Positions 9,730-19,957 of a stretch of DNA of 64,000 nucleotides are shown here, in pieces. Source of the DNA: Rachicladosporium sp. CCFEE 5018 (Eukaryota > Ascomycota > Dothideomycetes > Cladosporiales > Cladosporiaceae); NCBI GenBank assembly GCA_002077045.2, contig KZ111187.1, forward strand, positions 62,001 through 126,000, written 5' to 3'. The notes beneath the pieces are model-generated. The model worked only from the letters and a program-made list of their open reading frames with translations, did not search any database and was not told where the DNA came from. The translations under genes were made by a program, and so were the position numbers. Position 1 is the stretch's first letter, and every line of letters starts with the position of its first letter.

Positions 9730-11817
9730 TTATGAGACTATCAGACCGCGGACCCGCGACAAAGCCGCAGCAACCTCGAACCGGCGCGTTGCTACCATAT
9801 CGCCTCCCTGAATCGAGGTCGGCATACAGCGGTCGAGGTTGATCTTGGCCTCAAGCTCTGGAAGTAGCTTATTCAGGTTTCGCCTGCGTAGCGGTCAGTC
9901 AACAGTGCACCAGCGACTGTAGGTCGTCATGCCTGGACTCACGGTTCTGGAGTAGTTCAATTTGCGAGATGCTCGAGCCATGAAGACACAGACTTCGCCC
10001 GTCCTCTTTCAACCAGCTGGTCAATGCTATGCAGATTTACTTCCGAAGGCGCTCGTGACGAGTCGTGGACGATGTCGCGCTTCGCGGTCTCGATCGGAAT
10101 AGAAGTAGTGGATGCCTTACGGGTGTCGAACTCTCCTATTCCACGAAGAGCTACACTCCGACTCCCATTTGTTGCGTAGACATCGTTCTCAACTACATTG
10201 CTCGCACGCAGACGTACGATCTCACGAGCCTCTTTGGTGACAAGACTCGGCACGTACGAGTCCATTAAGATTACTTGATCGGCCACTGCGAGCCAGTCTC
10301 TCGGTCCACCGACGACGAGCACGGTGCTGACGCCATGATTGTCGTACAGTGCGCGTGCTACGCTGATCAGAGGTGCTGTTGGCTCATGTTGAATGAGTAT
10401 CTGCATTCGCTCGTCTCGCACGAGCAAGTTGGTTGCTGACGAGTCTGCGTCTATCAGCAGCGTCTTGCAGCCGACCTCCAAAGCTTCTGCGATGTTAGCT
10501 GCCATAGACGTCGACCCGCTTGCGTTCTCTGTCGAGAAACACATGGCGTCTTTGCCTCCGGGAAGACTGCCCAGGAATAGGCTGATGTCCGTATCCGTGA
10601 CAATGCGGCCGTCTTGTGCACGGATCTTCACTGCAGTTGGGTCCGCGACGACAAGCTCACGACCATCGCCGGGTATATGATCGTATACGCCAAGTTCCAG
10701 TGCCTCGAGTAAAGTAGACTTACCGTTGAAGCCAACACCTGTGATTACCGTGATGCCTCTCGCAATACCCATGCCACGAATAGTGGACCCATCTGCGAGC
10801 TTGATAGTGAGCTCAAGTTCCTTTGGAAATTTGAAGGACACAACACCACCAGTCATCGACCTCGCGCCAGCTCCAGACTCTCTCGGGAGAATTGATCCGT
10901 TCGCCACGAATGCAACCAGACCTAACCCATAAAGCTGCTGTCGTAGCTGATGCTGATTGACGACAGACGTGACGTGAGCGTCCAATGCCCGCTTGTCAAG
11001 GTTCCCGTATAGTAGTGTTTGCTTCACAAGTTCAACAAGATTTGCCATTAGGACCTGGCGTGATAGTGCTGCACGACACCTTCTGCTGGGCCCAGGTAAG
11101 CGAGCGGTGAATCTCAATTCGATAGTGTCAGTGCCATTGACGATGGCACTGCTTCTGGGCAGAACCTCCTAGCCCGGAGCATTGATGTTGAAATCAGCGC
11201 GCCTCATAACGGACCAGCCTTTGCTGCCCTTTGCATCACTTTCGATTGACTTGGCTGCGATCAGAGAAGCACAGTGTCTCGTCACATAGTCGCAAAGTGC
11301 TGCCTCGTGCACCTCAGACTTCAGGTACCGTGTGGGAAAGCCGGGTTGAGTCCATTGCATCACAGCTCTCACGCGGGAAGGCGAAGAGTAAGGATCGTTC
11401 TGCACATGGTCGACTACTAGAGAAAACTGGCGATGTTGATATGTTCTGGACAATCGTCTGCAGTCACCTATCGAAATACGTCAGTCTGCCAGCTCTACCT
11501 GAAGCTCGTTTAGGCTCGAGTGAGAGGCAACGAAGACGAGTCAAGATATGTGTACTATTGTATGACTTACGGTAATGCTTTCCGTCAAGGGCATCCAGGT
11601 CGCGCGCCAGACCAGCCCAGTCTGGCTTGGTACCAGTTGTGGAGCTAGTCGTAGACGTGGGATATGTCACATCTACCCACGGAAGGGTACGCCGTTTCGT
11701 CTTCGAAGCATGAGGTATGTCAATCAGCTTCGCTGCAGGTCTTGAGACGGTATCAAGGTCGCCATCTGTGCGAGACAGCGAACTCGATCGCGAACACGAC
11801 GATGTCGAGTCAGTCAT
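9730..11817 (-). pseudogene. ABC-class ATPase (PF09818-type), broken by two in-frame stops
   Basis: Exons 11571-11817, 9943-11467 and 9730-9883 (introns 103 and 59 bp, good splice signals) form one frame of about 640 codons. The product matches the predicted ABC-class ATPase family: VVDHVQNDPYSSPSRVRA, GFPTRYL, the Walker A GVGFNGKSTLLEALELGVYD with HIPGDGRE, DISLFLGSLPGG, STENASGSTSMAANIAEAL, DADSSATNLLVRDERMQ and a C-terminal RRFEVAAALSRVRG. A TAG at 11169-11171 lies where family members read G-Q-E-V-L, and a TGA at 9957-9959 lies near the third exon. Both fit C-to-T changes (CAG to TAG, CGA to TGA). No frameshift is seen. The Walker B region reads IDADSSATN where relatives have a DED-type acidic pair, so a likely catalytic Glu is Ala. 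Two consecutive fragments could still be expressed, but loss of function is the better reading. Confidence 0.75.
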
Positions 11818-12070
11818 GTCCTACTTGGTGCACGCAGGGTCACGATAGTCAGTGCTCGGCATGCGCATGCACCTGTGTCATCACAAACTGCCACGAAACC
11901 CCAACATGTACTAGCGTACCGGCAGCCGCATACTAAGCGAGAAAAAGCCACGTTTCTCTCTGACCCCCCTCGCACCCAGCACGCGCAAGAATCACGGAAG
12001 CATCGGGCCAGTTACGCACGATCGCCATAGGCTTTGTTCGACCGCTGCCGACAGGAAGCACCGAATCAAG

Positions 12071-13134
12071 ATGAACCAATTAGGTTATCAACAGCCTTTT
12101 CACCCGGGCGCTTTCGCCCAGCAGTCTCCTGCACCCCAAGCTTATCATTCGCATCAGCCTGCCACTACGCATCAAGGGACCGCGATATCGCAAGGTTTCC
12201 GGTATCCTGGTAGTGCCGGTGCCAGTCTGTCGTCTGGGCTGCCGCAGGGCTTCGATAGCAATTCGGGACTGCATCAGAATGCACAATCTGCCGGTAAGTC
12301 TCGGGGCGTCATTCCTGCCTCTCTGCGTTGGTGATCCTGTTGCGCACCTACCCGCGGCAGGGCATCGCTCGTTCCCTGTCGTCTGCCGCCAAGGCACCGA
12401 GATCTTGCATGCCACGTGCTGACTCTTGTGATGTAGCCTCTACCTCAGCGCCTGCGTCGCACTCTGTGACTGCCGTAGCCGCGGCGCCAGTTGTGCAACA
12501 GCCCCGAGCAAGCCTAAGGCAAAGCTCGTCCCCACAGACGAGGCACTCGCCTTATGCAGGAGCCGAGGGTCAGCAGCAATTCAATAAGCAACCTTCGCCT
12601 CCAGTAAAGTACCCAATGGCAGCTCCCCCACTGCCGCACACGCCTGGGGCGAACTCGAGTCACTCTCCCAGGACCCCACAATCGCCCAGCCCGCAGGCGC
12701 TCGAGCACCGGCGGATAGACTTGCTGCTAGACATCAATCTTGATCTCTTACAAGAGATCAACAATCTCCAAGCACAAGGCAAAGGCGGTGCAACGAGTCC
12801 TCATCACCAAGCTCAGCTGCGAGCCGGCGGGCTTTCAGATACCATGGCAGCTGAGGAATACGTCCAGTGCCTGCGTAGAGTGCAGGCCAACTTGGCTTAC
12901 CTGGCTCCGCGAGCAGACGCACAGCAACTGCAAAAAGCACCACCTGGCCCTGCTCACATGACGCCACCGCCGCACATGCCGCAGCTACAGGCGAAGTATG
13001 ACCTACTTCGGGAAGCATTTCCTGACTGGACAGGCCACGACATGAGGCCTGCCTTCACGGCTGGTTCACCAGCAATTGGACAGACGAACATGATGAATGG
13101 AAACGCACAGATGCAGGCGTCTGCGCGGGCATGA
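12071..13134 (+). CDS. SSXT (SS18-like) domain protein, 2 exons
   Basis: Exons 12071-12293 and 12437-13134 (intron 143 bp, GTAAGT...GTAG) give 306 residues. The protein is Gln/Pro/Ser-rich, with one ordered segment: RIDLLLDINLDLLQEINNLQ, then EEYVQCLRRVQANLAYLAPRADAQQ. This resembles the SSXT/SS18 N-terminal helical domain (QNQLIQ...Y...LQ.NL.YLA..AD), here with an insertion of about 20 residues between the two helices. SS18-type proteins are subunits of SWI/SNF chromatin remodellers; by analogy this is a nuclear coactivator, which is inference. The gene is complete to its TGA before the gap; its 3' part is repeated after the gap at 13276-13838. Confidence 0.7.
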
Positions 13135-13175
13135 GTAGCATGTACGAATCGGGGTGGTCTAGGCGTATGGAGCTG

Positions 13176-13275
13176 NNNNNNNNNNNNNNNNNNNNNNNNN
13201 NNNNNNNNNNNNNNNNNNNNNNNNNNNNNNNNNNNNNNNNNNNNNNNNNNNNNNNNNNNNNNNNNNNNNNNNNNN
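13176..13275. other. Assembly gap (100 N)
   Basis: Exactly 100 Ns, a conventional placeholder length. The 604 bp before it are repeated immediately after it, so the two contig ends overlap and the true gap is probably negative (no missing sequence). Confidence 0.95.
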
Positions 13276-13879
13276 AGCAGCAATTCAATAAGCAACCTTC
13301 GCCTCCAGTAAAGTACCCAATGGCAGCTCCCCCACTGCCGCACACGCCTGGGGCGAACTCGAGTCACTCTCCCAGGACCCCACAATCGCCCAGCCCGCAG
13401 GCGCTCGAGCACCGGCGGATAGACTTGCTGCTAGACATCAATCTTGATCTCTTACAAGAGATCAACAATCTCCAAGCACAAGGCAAAGGCGGTGCAACGA
13501 GTCCTCATCACCAAGCTCAGCTGCGAGCCGGCGGGCTTTCAGATACCATGGCAGCTGAGGAATACGTCCAGTGCCTGCGTAGAGTGCAGGCCAACTTGGC
13601 TTACCTGGCTCCGCGAGCAGACGCACAGCAACTGCAAAAAGCACCACCTGGCCCTGCTCACATGACGCCACCGCCGCACATGCCGCAGCTACAGGCGAAG
13701 TATGACCTACTTCGGGAAGCATTTCCTGACTGGACAGGCCACGACATGAGGCCTGCCTTCACGGCTGGTTCACCAGCAATTGGACAGACGAACATGATGA
13801 ATGGAAACGCACAGATGCAGGCGTCTGCGCGGGCATGAGTAGCATGTACGAATCGGGGTGGTCTAGGCGTATGGAGCTG
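13276..13879 (+). repeat. 604-bp direct repeat of 12572-13175 flanking the gap
   Basis: Starts with agcagcaattcaataagc, as at 12572, and ends with cgtatggagctg, as at 13175; every line compared is identical. It contains a 5'-truncated copy (to 13838) of the SSXT gene's second exon and its 3' flank. Identity and placement at a 100-N gap indicate unmerged contig overlap rather than a real tandem duplication. Confidence 0.9.
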
Positions 13880-13998
13880 GCTATCTTGCTAGATTTTGCA
13901 GCGGAATTGTATGTATGGGGTAGCTACGTGTTGCTAGATAATGTGGCATAGGCGGAAGGGTAGCTATTGTTCCACTCAGAGAAGCTGATCTTCCAAGA

Positions 13999-14823
13999 TC
14001 ATACTGCCAGTAACGAGATGGTCCTTGCTCTCACCTCCTGCTCTACCATTGAAGGTGTGCGAAAAACGCTGCTCGAAGACTCTACATGGTGCATGGCGAT
14101 CCCTGTGCTCGTCCCTGTTGCGACCATCTCGCTCTCCAGACTCCGTCTCGTGCGCAACTTCTGGCGTACCCAAGGCACAAACAAGTAGTACCCACCCGCT
14201 GCGAACACCCCAAGCCAGAGCACCAACTCCGTCCCGTAGATGACCAGCCCAAGCACGTCCAGCTTCGGCAAGAACAGCACAGATATCATCGACGTCAGAT
14301 CACCCATGGCGTCCAATCCTACAAACCAGAACGAAATCCCTCTCACAGTCCGATGAACCCAAATATCGACATAATGCCTGCCCACGCCCAGCGCGAGAAA
14401 CAGCGCAGCTAGCACGGCCATGAGCGTCACAGGCCAATGCACGCCTCTCTCCAGACCGCGTCGCAGAGCAAAGACCAGTCCGACCTCGATCGCGCCCATG
14501 ACTGCAGCAAGCGTCGACCCAATCGCTAGTGCCTTCATGGCCGACCAGGGGGACGTAGGATGATAATAGTAACACTGCGTCCAAGTCACCAAACTCAACG
14601 TAGCCAGTATCTGAGGCTGGATCTGCAGCGCGATGCTGAAGGAGGAGACGACGTTGTAGACGCCTAGTGGTACGCCGGCCCAGGCCCAGAACATCATCAT
14701 CGTGGGCTGCAGCCCTGTGGCATCATGGCGGCGGTAGTTCAACCAGATTTGTGGGAGGAGTTGGATGGACCAGAAGACTGCGCCGAGGGTGCCGAGGATG
14801 TTGGATGCGAGGGGCACATCCAT
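13999..14823 (-). CDS. PQ-loop repeat membrane protein
   Basis: Single exon, 274 residues. The first PQ-loop (residues about 8-60) shows LGTLGAVFWSIQLLPQIWLNYRRH followed by GLQPTMMMFWAWAGVP. A second related repeat has TVRGISFWFVGLDAMGDLTSM. About seven hydrophobic helices are evident, then a basic/Ser-rich cytosolic tail. PQ-loop (MtN3/SWEET-superfamily) proteins of fungi include vacuolar exporters of basic amino acids and Golgi/endosomal proteins; the substrate here is unknown. The second repeat has lost the PQ dipeptide (LDAMGD), as in several distant family members. The start is the first ATG, directly before the first helix. Confidence 0.8.
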   Translation of the reverse strand: MDVPLASNILGTLGAVFWSIQLLPQIWLNYRRHDATGLQPTMMMFWAWAGVPLGVYNVVSSFSIALQIQPQILATLSLVTWTQCYYYHPTSPWSAMKALAIGSTLAAVMGAIEVGLVFALRRGLERGVHWPVTLMAVLAALFLALGVGRHYVDIWVHRTVRGISFWFVGLDAMGDLTSMISVLFLPKLDVLGLVIYGTELVLWLGVFAAGGYYLFVPWVRQKLRTRRSLESEMVATGTSTGIAMHHVESSSSVFRTPSMVEQEVRARTISLLAV

Positions 14824-15095
14824 ACTTGCAAGAGTGAAAGCATTGGTGTGAAAGTGACAGTGGAGCGCAAGTAGTACCGATTGCTTGGTGTTGCATTATG
14901 TTTTCTAGGGGACGAGCGCACTCATGATCGAGGTTACATAGTACCGTTCTCGCAGGTTCCGACCCCGAACTCCCCCTTCTTTTTACAATCCACGGGTATC
15001 TCTATGTATACACCAGACAATCCATCCCGCTATTCCAAACCAGCCGCCGCGGACATCCTGAACCCACTCACTCTTGATGAACGAAACTGCCCTCC

Positions 15096-17645
15096 TCAGC
15101 CTCTCCGTTTCCTCATCTTCCACTCCGCCCTCGCAACCCTCATCAACAGATCCTCATCCCTGACCGGCACAAAACTAGTCAACGTCTTCATCCCGCCCTC
15201 GAAATCGCTGTCCAAGATAACCTCTCTCGTAGCATCGATCAGAGCCGCAGAAGTGGCGTGCAACACATCCAAGTCCGCGCCTCCGTAGTCGCCTCCTTTG
15301 CTTGATGGGCTCGCATCGCCAAGCAGCATGAAGACGTCCCAGATGCGCAGCTGCGCGGGGAAGGGCACGGACATGTTGAACAGGGTGAGATACCACCGTG
15401 TGCCGTAAGCCGTGCTGTCTATGCCCAGCTCGTTGAGGCGGGTGGCAACATCGCCGCCACGCAGCCATTCGGTTTCGAATTCTTTGAGCGCGGCCATCAA
15501 GCCCGAGAATCCAGGTTGGAAAAGCTGCTCCAGTCCTCTTAGCTGCCAAAGCCGCACGAGCATTACGAAAGCACGCTCTTCGTCGAAGTAGCAGAGTAAT
15601 GTCGCTGCTAAGCTGGCCATGCCCTGCACGTACCCTGTCTCGGGGCTGTACAGCGCTATGGCGTGTAACACGCGGAAGAGGAGGCGTTGGCCGCCTCTGT
15701 AGCGCCGCCGGAACATTATGTGCATGCTTATTGTTCTCGGCACGTCGCAATCGATCTGCACATCATCGGCGCAGTTCAGGGTTTGCAGTTCGTGGAATTG
15801 CGTTATGAGGCTGGAGTCGGAGTCGTGGGGCCCGCGTTTGCGCGCGGAGGTCGAGAGAAAGCTGTGCCATGCTGTCGCTCGCCAGCGGTCGGGTATGCCT
15901 TTCCAGGTTCTGGAGATGAGCTTCGGGGAGGTGGTGTCGAAGTCGAAGAGCATGCCTCCGCCGGGAGTCGCATCTGTTTGGGGTCGCGGACGCGCCATGG
16001 CTTGCCACTTTGTGTTTCTTGTGGCTTCGCGGCGAGAACCGGCTGTGTCTGTCGTCTCATCACGTTGCTCACTGATGGCCGAAAGACCGGGAGGGGGCAT
16101 GAGCATATTGCCTGCTTCGTCCGCGATTCGAATGCCACGGGAGCGGAAGCTCGAGCGTCGGACGCTGCCTGATCTGTTAGAGTGGAAGGTGTGGATTGAG
16201 TTGGCGGGATCTTTAGGCGCGGGCGCTGAGCGTGAGGATCGTGCGATTGATGGACCACGGCGGAGCATGCTACGTTCGCGGCGGGGCTTGTCGGCTGCCA
16301 AGCGAAGGCCGGTAGCGACTCTGTGAATGCCGTCGAAGGACTGTCCTTGCCCTGAGCCCCGGGAGCCGAGCGTCTTGGGGACGATGAAGCCGAAGCGATC
16401 TACACTCGAGTGCTCGACATCTTCCCAGTCCTCGATGCCGCCAGCAAGCTCATGTGGTGTCTTCTGATAGCTCGCTCGTATGCTCTCTGATCTGGTCGAC
16501 GTCGGTCCATTCGAAACGGGAGAGCCGGCAGCTGTGGTGTCGCTGCTATCAGCGCCTAGCACGGGTGTGCTGCGCGCCGGTGATGCACTGCCGATTGTCG
16601 CCTCGTTCATCGGTGTGTACCAGGTCGCAGCGTTCTCGTCACCATGCTCGTACATGCTGCGTACCCGCATTGAGAAGGATATCTCCTCAGCTGATAGCAT
16701 ACGTCCGCCGTGTATCGCGGCTTGCAGCATGTGTATGCTTGGTTTCCTCCGGCCTGAGACCAGACCTCCGTTTTGCACTGCGCTCTCTTCTTGACCGCTA
16801 CTTGACTTGACAGGCGAAGGCTCCGGCGATTGTACAGCAGGTGCCGACCTCTCAGTCTGCGCCTGCCGTTCCAGCGCACCCGGCTGCTCAACCCTTACCT
16901 CAGGCACCGCCTCTTCTTTTCTCACCGGCTCTACCCTCTCAGCCTCCCCCACCCTTCCCTCAGCTCCCTCCACGCTCTTCTCTCCTTCCACATCCCCATT
17001 CACCCTCTTCCCCCCAAACATCAAGCTCCCCCTCTTCGTGAAATCCAGCCCCATGCCGCCCTCCTCTCCACCCTCCCCAAACCCAAAATCCCCACTAGGA
17101 ATCTCCGTCTGGATGCCCCTGAAACTCCGGATCCTCTGCAATGTAGGCGCGTCGTAGGACTTCACCTTCCGCACTTGACTTTGCTCTGAGCTTTTGCGGC
17201 GAGCGAATGGGGAGCGCGGCCGCTTGGTGGGCGTTGCAGGAGAGAGTGGCTGAGGAGGCGTCTCGTTGTTGACCAGAATCGTGGGCACCGTGGGCGACTT
17301 CAAGCCAGGCGACGTAGCAGTCTCGGTAGTGACCGAATTGGTGGACGCTGCAATCCCGGAATCGCGCTTCAGCTCATTGCTCAGCTGCCTTCTCCTCTGC
17401 GCATTTGCGAAAGCTGTCTTCGCGCTCGGCGCTGTCGTTGGGCGACTGTGCTCACCCAATGCGCTCGTTCGGCCCGGAGCTGTATGTTGCCCTACTGACA
17501 ACACAGGAACAGGCGGTCGTCCGGTCTCTGTATCCTCATATTTCACCGCGCGAAGTCGCTCTGTCTCTGTAGTACGCCTCCGCACCCGACTAGTCGAAGG
17601 CCGTGGTCCCGGCTCCCCAGCTTCAGTCGCCATGTCGAAGCTCAA
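15096..17645 (-). CDS. TBC-domain Rab GTPase-activating protein
   Basis: Single exon of 849 residues; a second in-frame Met four codons in (17633) is an equally good start. The first two thirds are low-complexity, Ser/Pro/Arg-rich and probably disordered. The TBC domain occupies roughly residues 570-800: RTWKGIPDRWRATAWHSFL, then IDCDVPRTISMH, YSPETGYVQGMASLAATLL, LWQLRGLEQLFQPGFSGL, GIDSTAYGTRWYLTLF and LRIWDVFMLLGD. Both dual-finger residues are present: the arginine of IxxDxxR (IDCDVPR) and the glutamine of YxQ (YVQG), so GAP activity should be retained. Target Rab unknown. The product would act on membrane traffic in the cytosol. Downstream gene (kinase) and upstream gene (PQ-loop) are unrelated. 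Confidence 0.85.
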   Translation of the reverse strand: MSFDMATEAGEPGPRPSTSRVRRRTTETERLRAVKYEDTETGRPPVPVLSVGQHTAPGRTSALGEHSRPTTAPSAKTAFANAQRRRQLSNELKRDSGIAASTNSVTTETATSPGLKSPTVPTILVNNETPPQPLSPATPTKRPRSPFARRKSSEQSQVRKVKSYDAPTLQRIRSFRGIQTEIPSGDFGFGEGGEEGGMGLDFTKRGSLMFGGKRVNGDVEGEKSVEGAEGRVGEAERVEPVRKEEAVPEVRVEQPGALERQAQTERSAPAVQSPEPSPVKSSSGQEESAVQNGGLVSGRRKPSIHMLQAAIHGGRMLSAEEISFSMRVRSMYEHGDENAATWYTPMNEATIGSASPARSTPVLGADSSDTTAAGSPVSNGPTSTRSESIRASYQKTPHELAGGIEDWEDVEHSSVDRFGFIVPKTLGSRGSGQGQSFDGIHRVATGLRLAADKPRRERSMLRRGPSIARSSRSAPAPKDPANSIHTFHSNRSGSVRRSSFRSRGIRIADEAGNMLMPPPGLSAISEQRDETTDTAGSRREATRNTKWQAMARPRPQTDATPGGGMLFDFDTTSPKLISRTWKGIPDRWRATAWHSFLSTSARKRGPHDSDSSLITQFHELQTLNCADDVQIDCDVPRTISMHIMFRRRYRGGQRLLFRVLHAIALYSPETGYVQGMASLAATLLCYFDEERAFVMLVRLWQLRGLEQLFQPGFSGLMAALKEFETEWLRGGDVATRLNELGIDSTAYGTRWYLTLFNMSVPFPAQLRIWDVFMLLGDASPSSKGGDYGGADLDVLHATSAALIDATREVILDSDFEGGMKTLTSFVPVRDEDLLMRVARAEWKMRKRRG

Positions 17646-18081
17646 GGAATTGAGTTATTGGGTAAGCACGCGGGTAGGGGCGTTCCTTGCGTTGCGCTCG
17701 CGCAGAGATGAACGGAGGTGCTGATAGCGCGCACATTGGCGAACCGGTCTGGCGATCACACGCTGCTAGCAAGAGTATGTTTCACGAATGCGTTCCACAC
17801 TTCATGCAGCTCATGAGACGCGAGAATGGGAGTTGGAAACACAAGCGCGTGTGCGCATGTCGGCATGCAGGGTGATTTGAGTTCAATGGTACAGTTTCCA
17901 AGGCACGGCTCGTAGAAGGGTGGCTGGCCGTTTTGTACGACGCCATCATGCCGCGGCGATCATGCGGCTTGGTACCGGTATTGGGAAGCTGAGCGCCTCC
18001 TTCATGGGATCAACTGGGCTACGGTTCTATGAGCGGGGGGTACAGGTACCACGCCATTGGAAATGTGTTGAGAGTCTTTGA
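17646..18081. other. Intergenic region
   Basis: About 0.44 kb between the start of the TBC gene and the end of the kinase gene, both minus strand. Short frames only; no feature recognised. It should hold the TBC gene promoter. Confidence 0.55.
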
Positions 18082-19235
18082 TTATGCTAGAGCTATGAGA
18101 AAAGAGGCCCCGGTGTGTTCGAGCTGAATGTCACGATTGGAAGAAGTCGAGTTGCAATGTCTGCGACCCGCATTAGCCGAATTCGGAAACTGGGGACGAG
18201 CAAGTTGACGAACCTCATCAGCACTCAGCCTTTGGCTACTATCAAGCTTGACCAGCAGACTGACCACATCCTCTGCCTGCTGCCCGATGCCCGGCAGTAT
18301 ATCATCCCAGGTCCTCCCAGAATACTTCGTAAACTTCATCTTGCCCCAGTCTGGCAGATCAGCAGCTTCCTGTGATCTCGTCAGCACTCGTGTTACAAGT
18401 TCATCCTGAGTTGCAGACTTACAGGCCACACCTCCAGATCCGGCGTCCCTAGTGTCATGAACACACTCCTGATTAACGCCAACTCACTTCCCAAGTCCCC
18501 GGCATCAAAAAGCGTCTTCGCGCCCAAGCACACTACCTGCGCAGCCACGCATCCCGCAGCCCACATATCCAGCTTCGAGCCGTAGGTCCCACACCCAAAG
18601 AGCAGCTCAGGCGGTCTGTAGCACGTGGTCCCCACATCGATGATCTTCTTGTCCGGGGGCTCGGATGAAGGGTCGTTGGGACTCCACGCAATGCCGAAGT
18701 CGGCTATGTATGCTGGACCGGTGGGCGAGGCGAGCAGGATGTTGGAGGGCTTGATGTCGCGGTGGATAAAACCTTGGGCGTGAATGTGAGCCAGGCCCGA
18801 GAAGAGGTCTCGAAGGATCGCTTTCTGGGCTGCGAGCGGAGGTGAACCTCCGTCGAGTAGATCCGCAAGGTTCAGGGAGTAGAACGGGAGGACGAGGATG
18901 AAGCGATCGCCGGCTTGTCGAAAGGTCTCGATTAGCTCGATGACGTGAGCTCCCTTGACTCCAGTGAGGATTCGAGCTTCTTTGATAGAGTCGTGCGGTG
19001 CGTTCATCGCCGACGGATTCGTCACTTTCAGAGCCACGATCCTGCCATCATCAGGTGATTGCGCCTTGAAGATCTCCGAGTAGATGCCATCAGCGTGATG
19101 TTGGGCATTGAAGTAGCGACCGATCTTCAAGTCAGTCTCGGTGATCTGATCATTAGGTACTCTTGCACCTGCACCTGCGTCGGCTGGAGACGACGTTCCA
19201 GATGAGGCTGCCGTCAAGCGTGCCACGAGTTGCAT
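18082..19235 (-). CDS. CDK-like Ser/Thr protein kinase, 2 exons
   Basis: Exons 18423-19235 and 18082-18369 (intron 53 bp) give 366 residues. Kinase signatures in order: VALKV (lysine of subdomain II), SIKEARIL (the alpha-C glutamate), FIHRDIKPSNILL (catalytic loop), ADFGIAW (DFG), GTTCYRPPELLFG (activation loop end, T-loop region) and LDMWAAGCV. The glycine-rich loop is poorly conserved (IGRYFNAQHHADGIYSEIF). The order and TCYRPPELL resemble CDK/Csk1-like kinases that activate other CDKs; assignment below CDK-like is inference. No cyclin-binding PSTAIRE helix is seen. The start Met lies about 30 residues before the domain. Confidence 0.8.
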
Positions 19236-19415
19236 GCATGCTTGCTGATAGTCGTCCTACTGAGCATTAGTACGGCTGTCGTCGTCAGGCAACAGTTTCA
19301 GGCATCGACGTACGAACGACGAAGCCTGCTTCCGAATGATCTCTTCCTCAACTCTAGCACGCTTCGATTCTTCTCCAGGCGTTGTGCTAGCGTCTGTAGC
19401 TTTGAATGCGCTGGC

Positions 19416-19537
19416 ACTGCATAATGTAAGTACTCGTATGGCTGGTGTGAGCCTCGATCGAGGGTACTCACTTGCATTTTCGAGGTCACGAAGAGCCTTT
19501 CCGAGAACGAAAGATCTTGTCGCCAGTCTCGCGACAT
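19416..19537 (-). other. Possible small spliced gene, unresolved
   Basis: A frame with ATG at 19537 (MSRDWRQDLSFSERLFVTS) ends in a clean donor, GTGAGT, at 19471. A plausible acceptor follows at 19417, giving a 55-bp intron. Downstream, two different frames are open (one to about 19257, one to 19298), and neither joins the first exon in phase with this acceptor. No family is recognised. The splice-like signals just upstream of the kinase gene are the only support. Confidence 0.25.
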
Positions 19538-19957
19538 GGCCACTGCGTAGTCTGAGGGTAACTTCTGGAGGACTACGACATTTCCATCAGAGAGAGTGCT
19601 GATCGTTGTCCTCTCCGAATTGGCGGGAGCTCGCCGATGAAGCTGGTAGAGCCTTCAGGGCAGTTGTTGAGATGATCCAAATGAAACCGTAAATAATTGA
19701 TCAATTCGTCCTGAATTCAGGCAGATCCGATGTCATGATCGGTAAGAAATGAGTACAGTACTTGTCTGTAGCTCATATCGCGGGAGTAGCCGTCAGCTCA
19801 GTGACGACTCGCGTTTGCCTGCCTACGACGCGAGCTCCATCATAGTATAGCTTTACGGCTGACTATCTACACAGCGACTCATTACACTTGACGATCCCTT
19901 CTACTAACGACATTCACAACCTCTCCTGTCCCGCTCGCGAGAGCTTTGCTACCCACC

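Noticed and set aside
15175..15750. 191-codon minus-strand frame inside the TBC gene
   Set aside because: It is a shadow in another frame of the TBC-domain coding region; the TBC frame has all family motifs.
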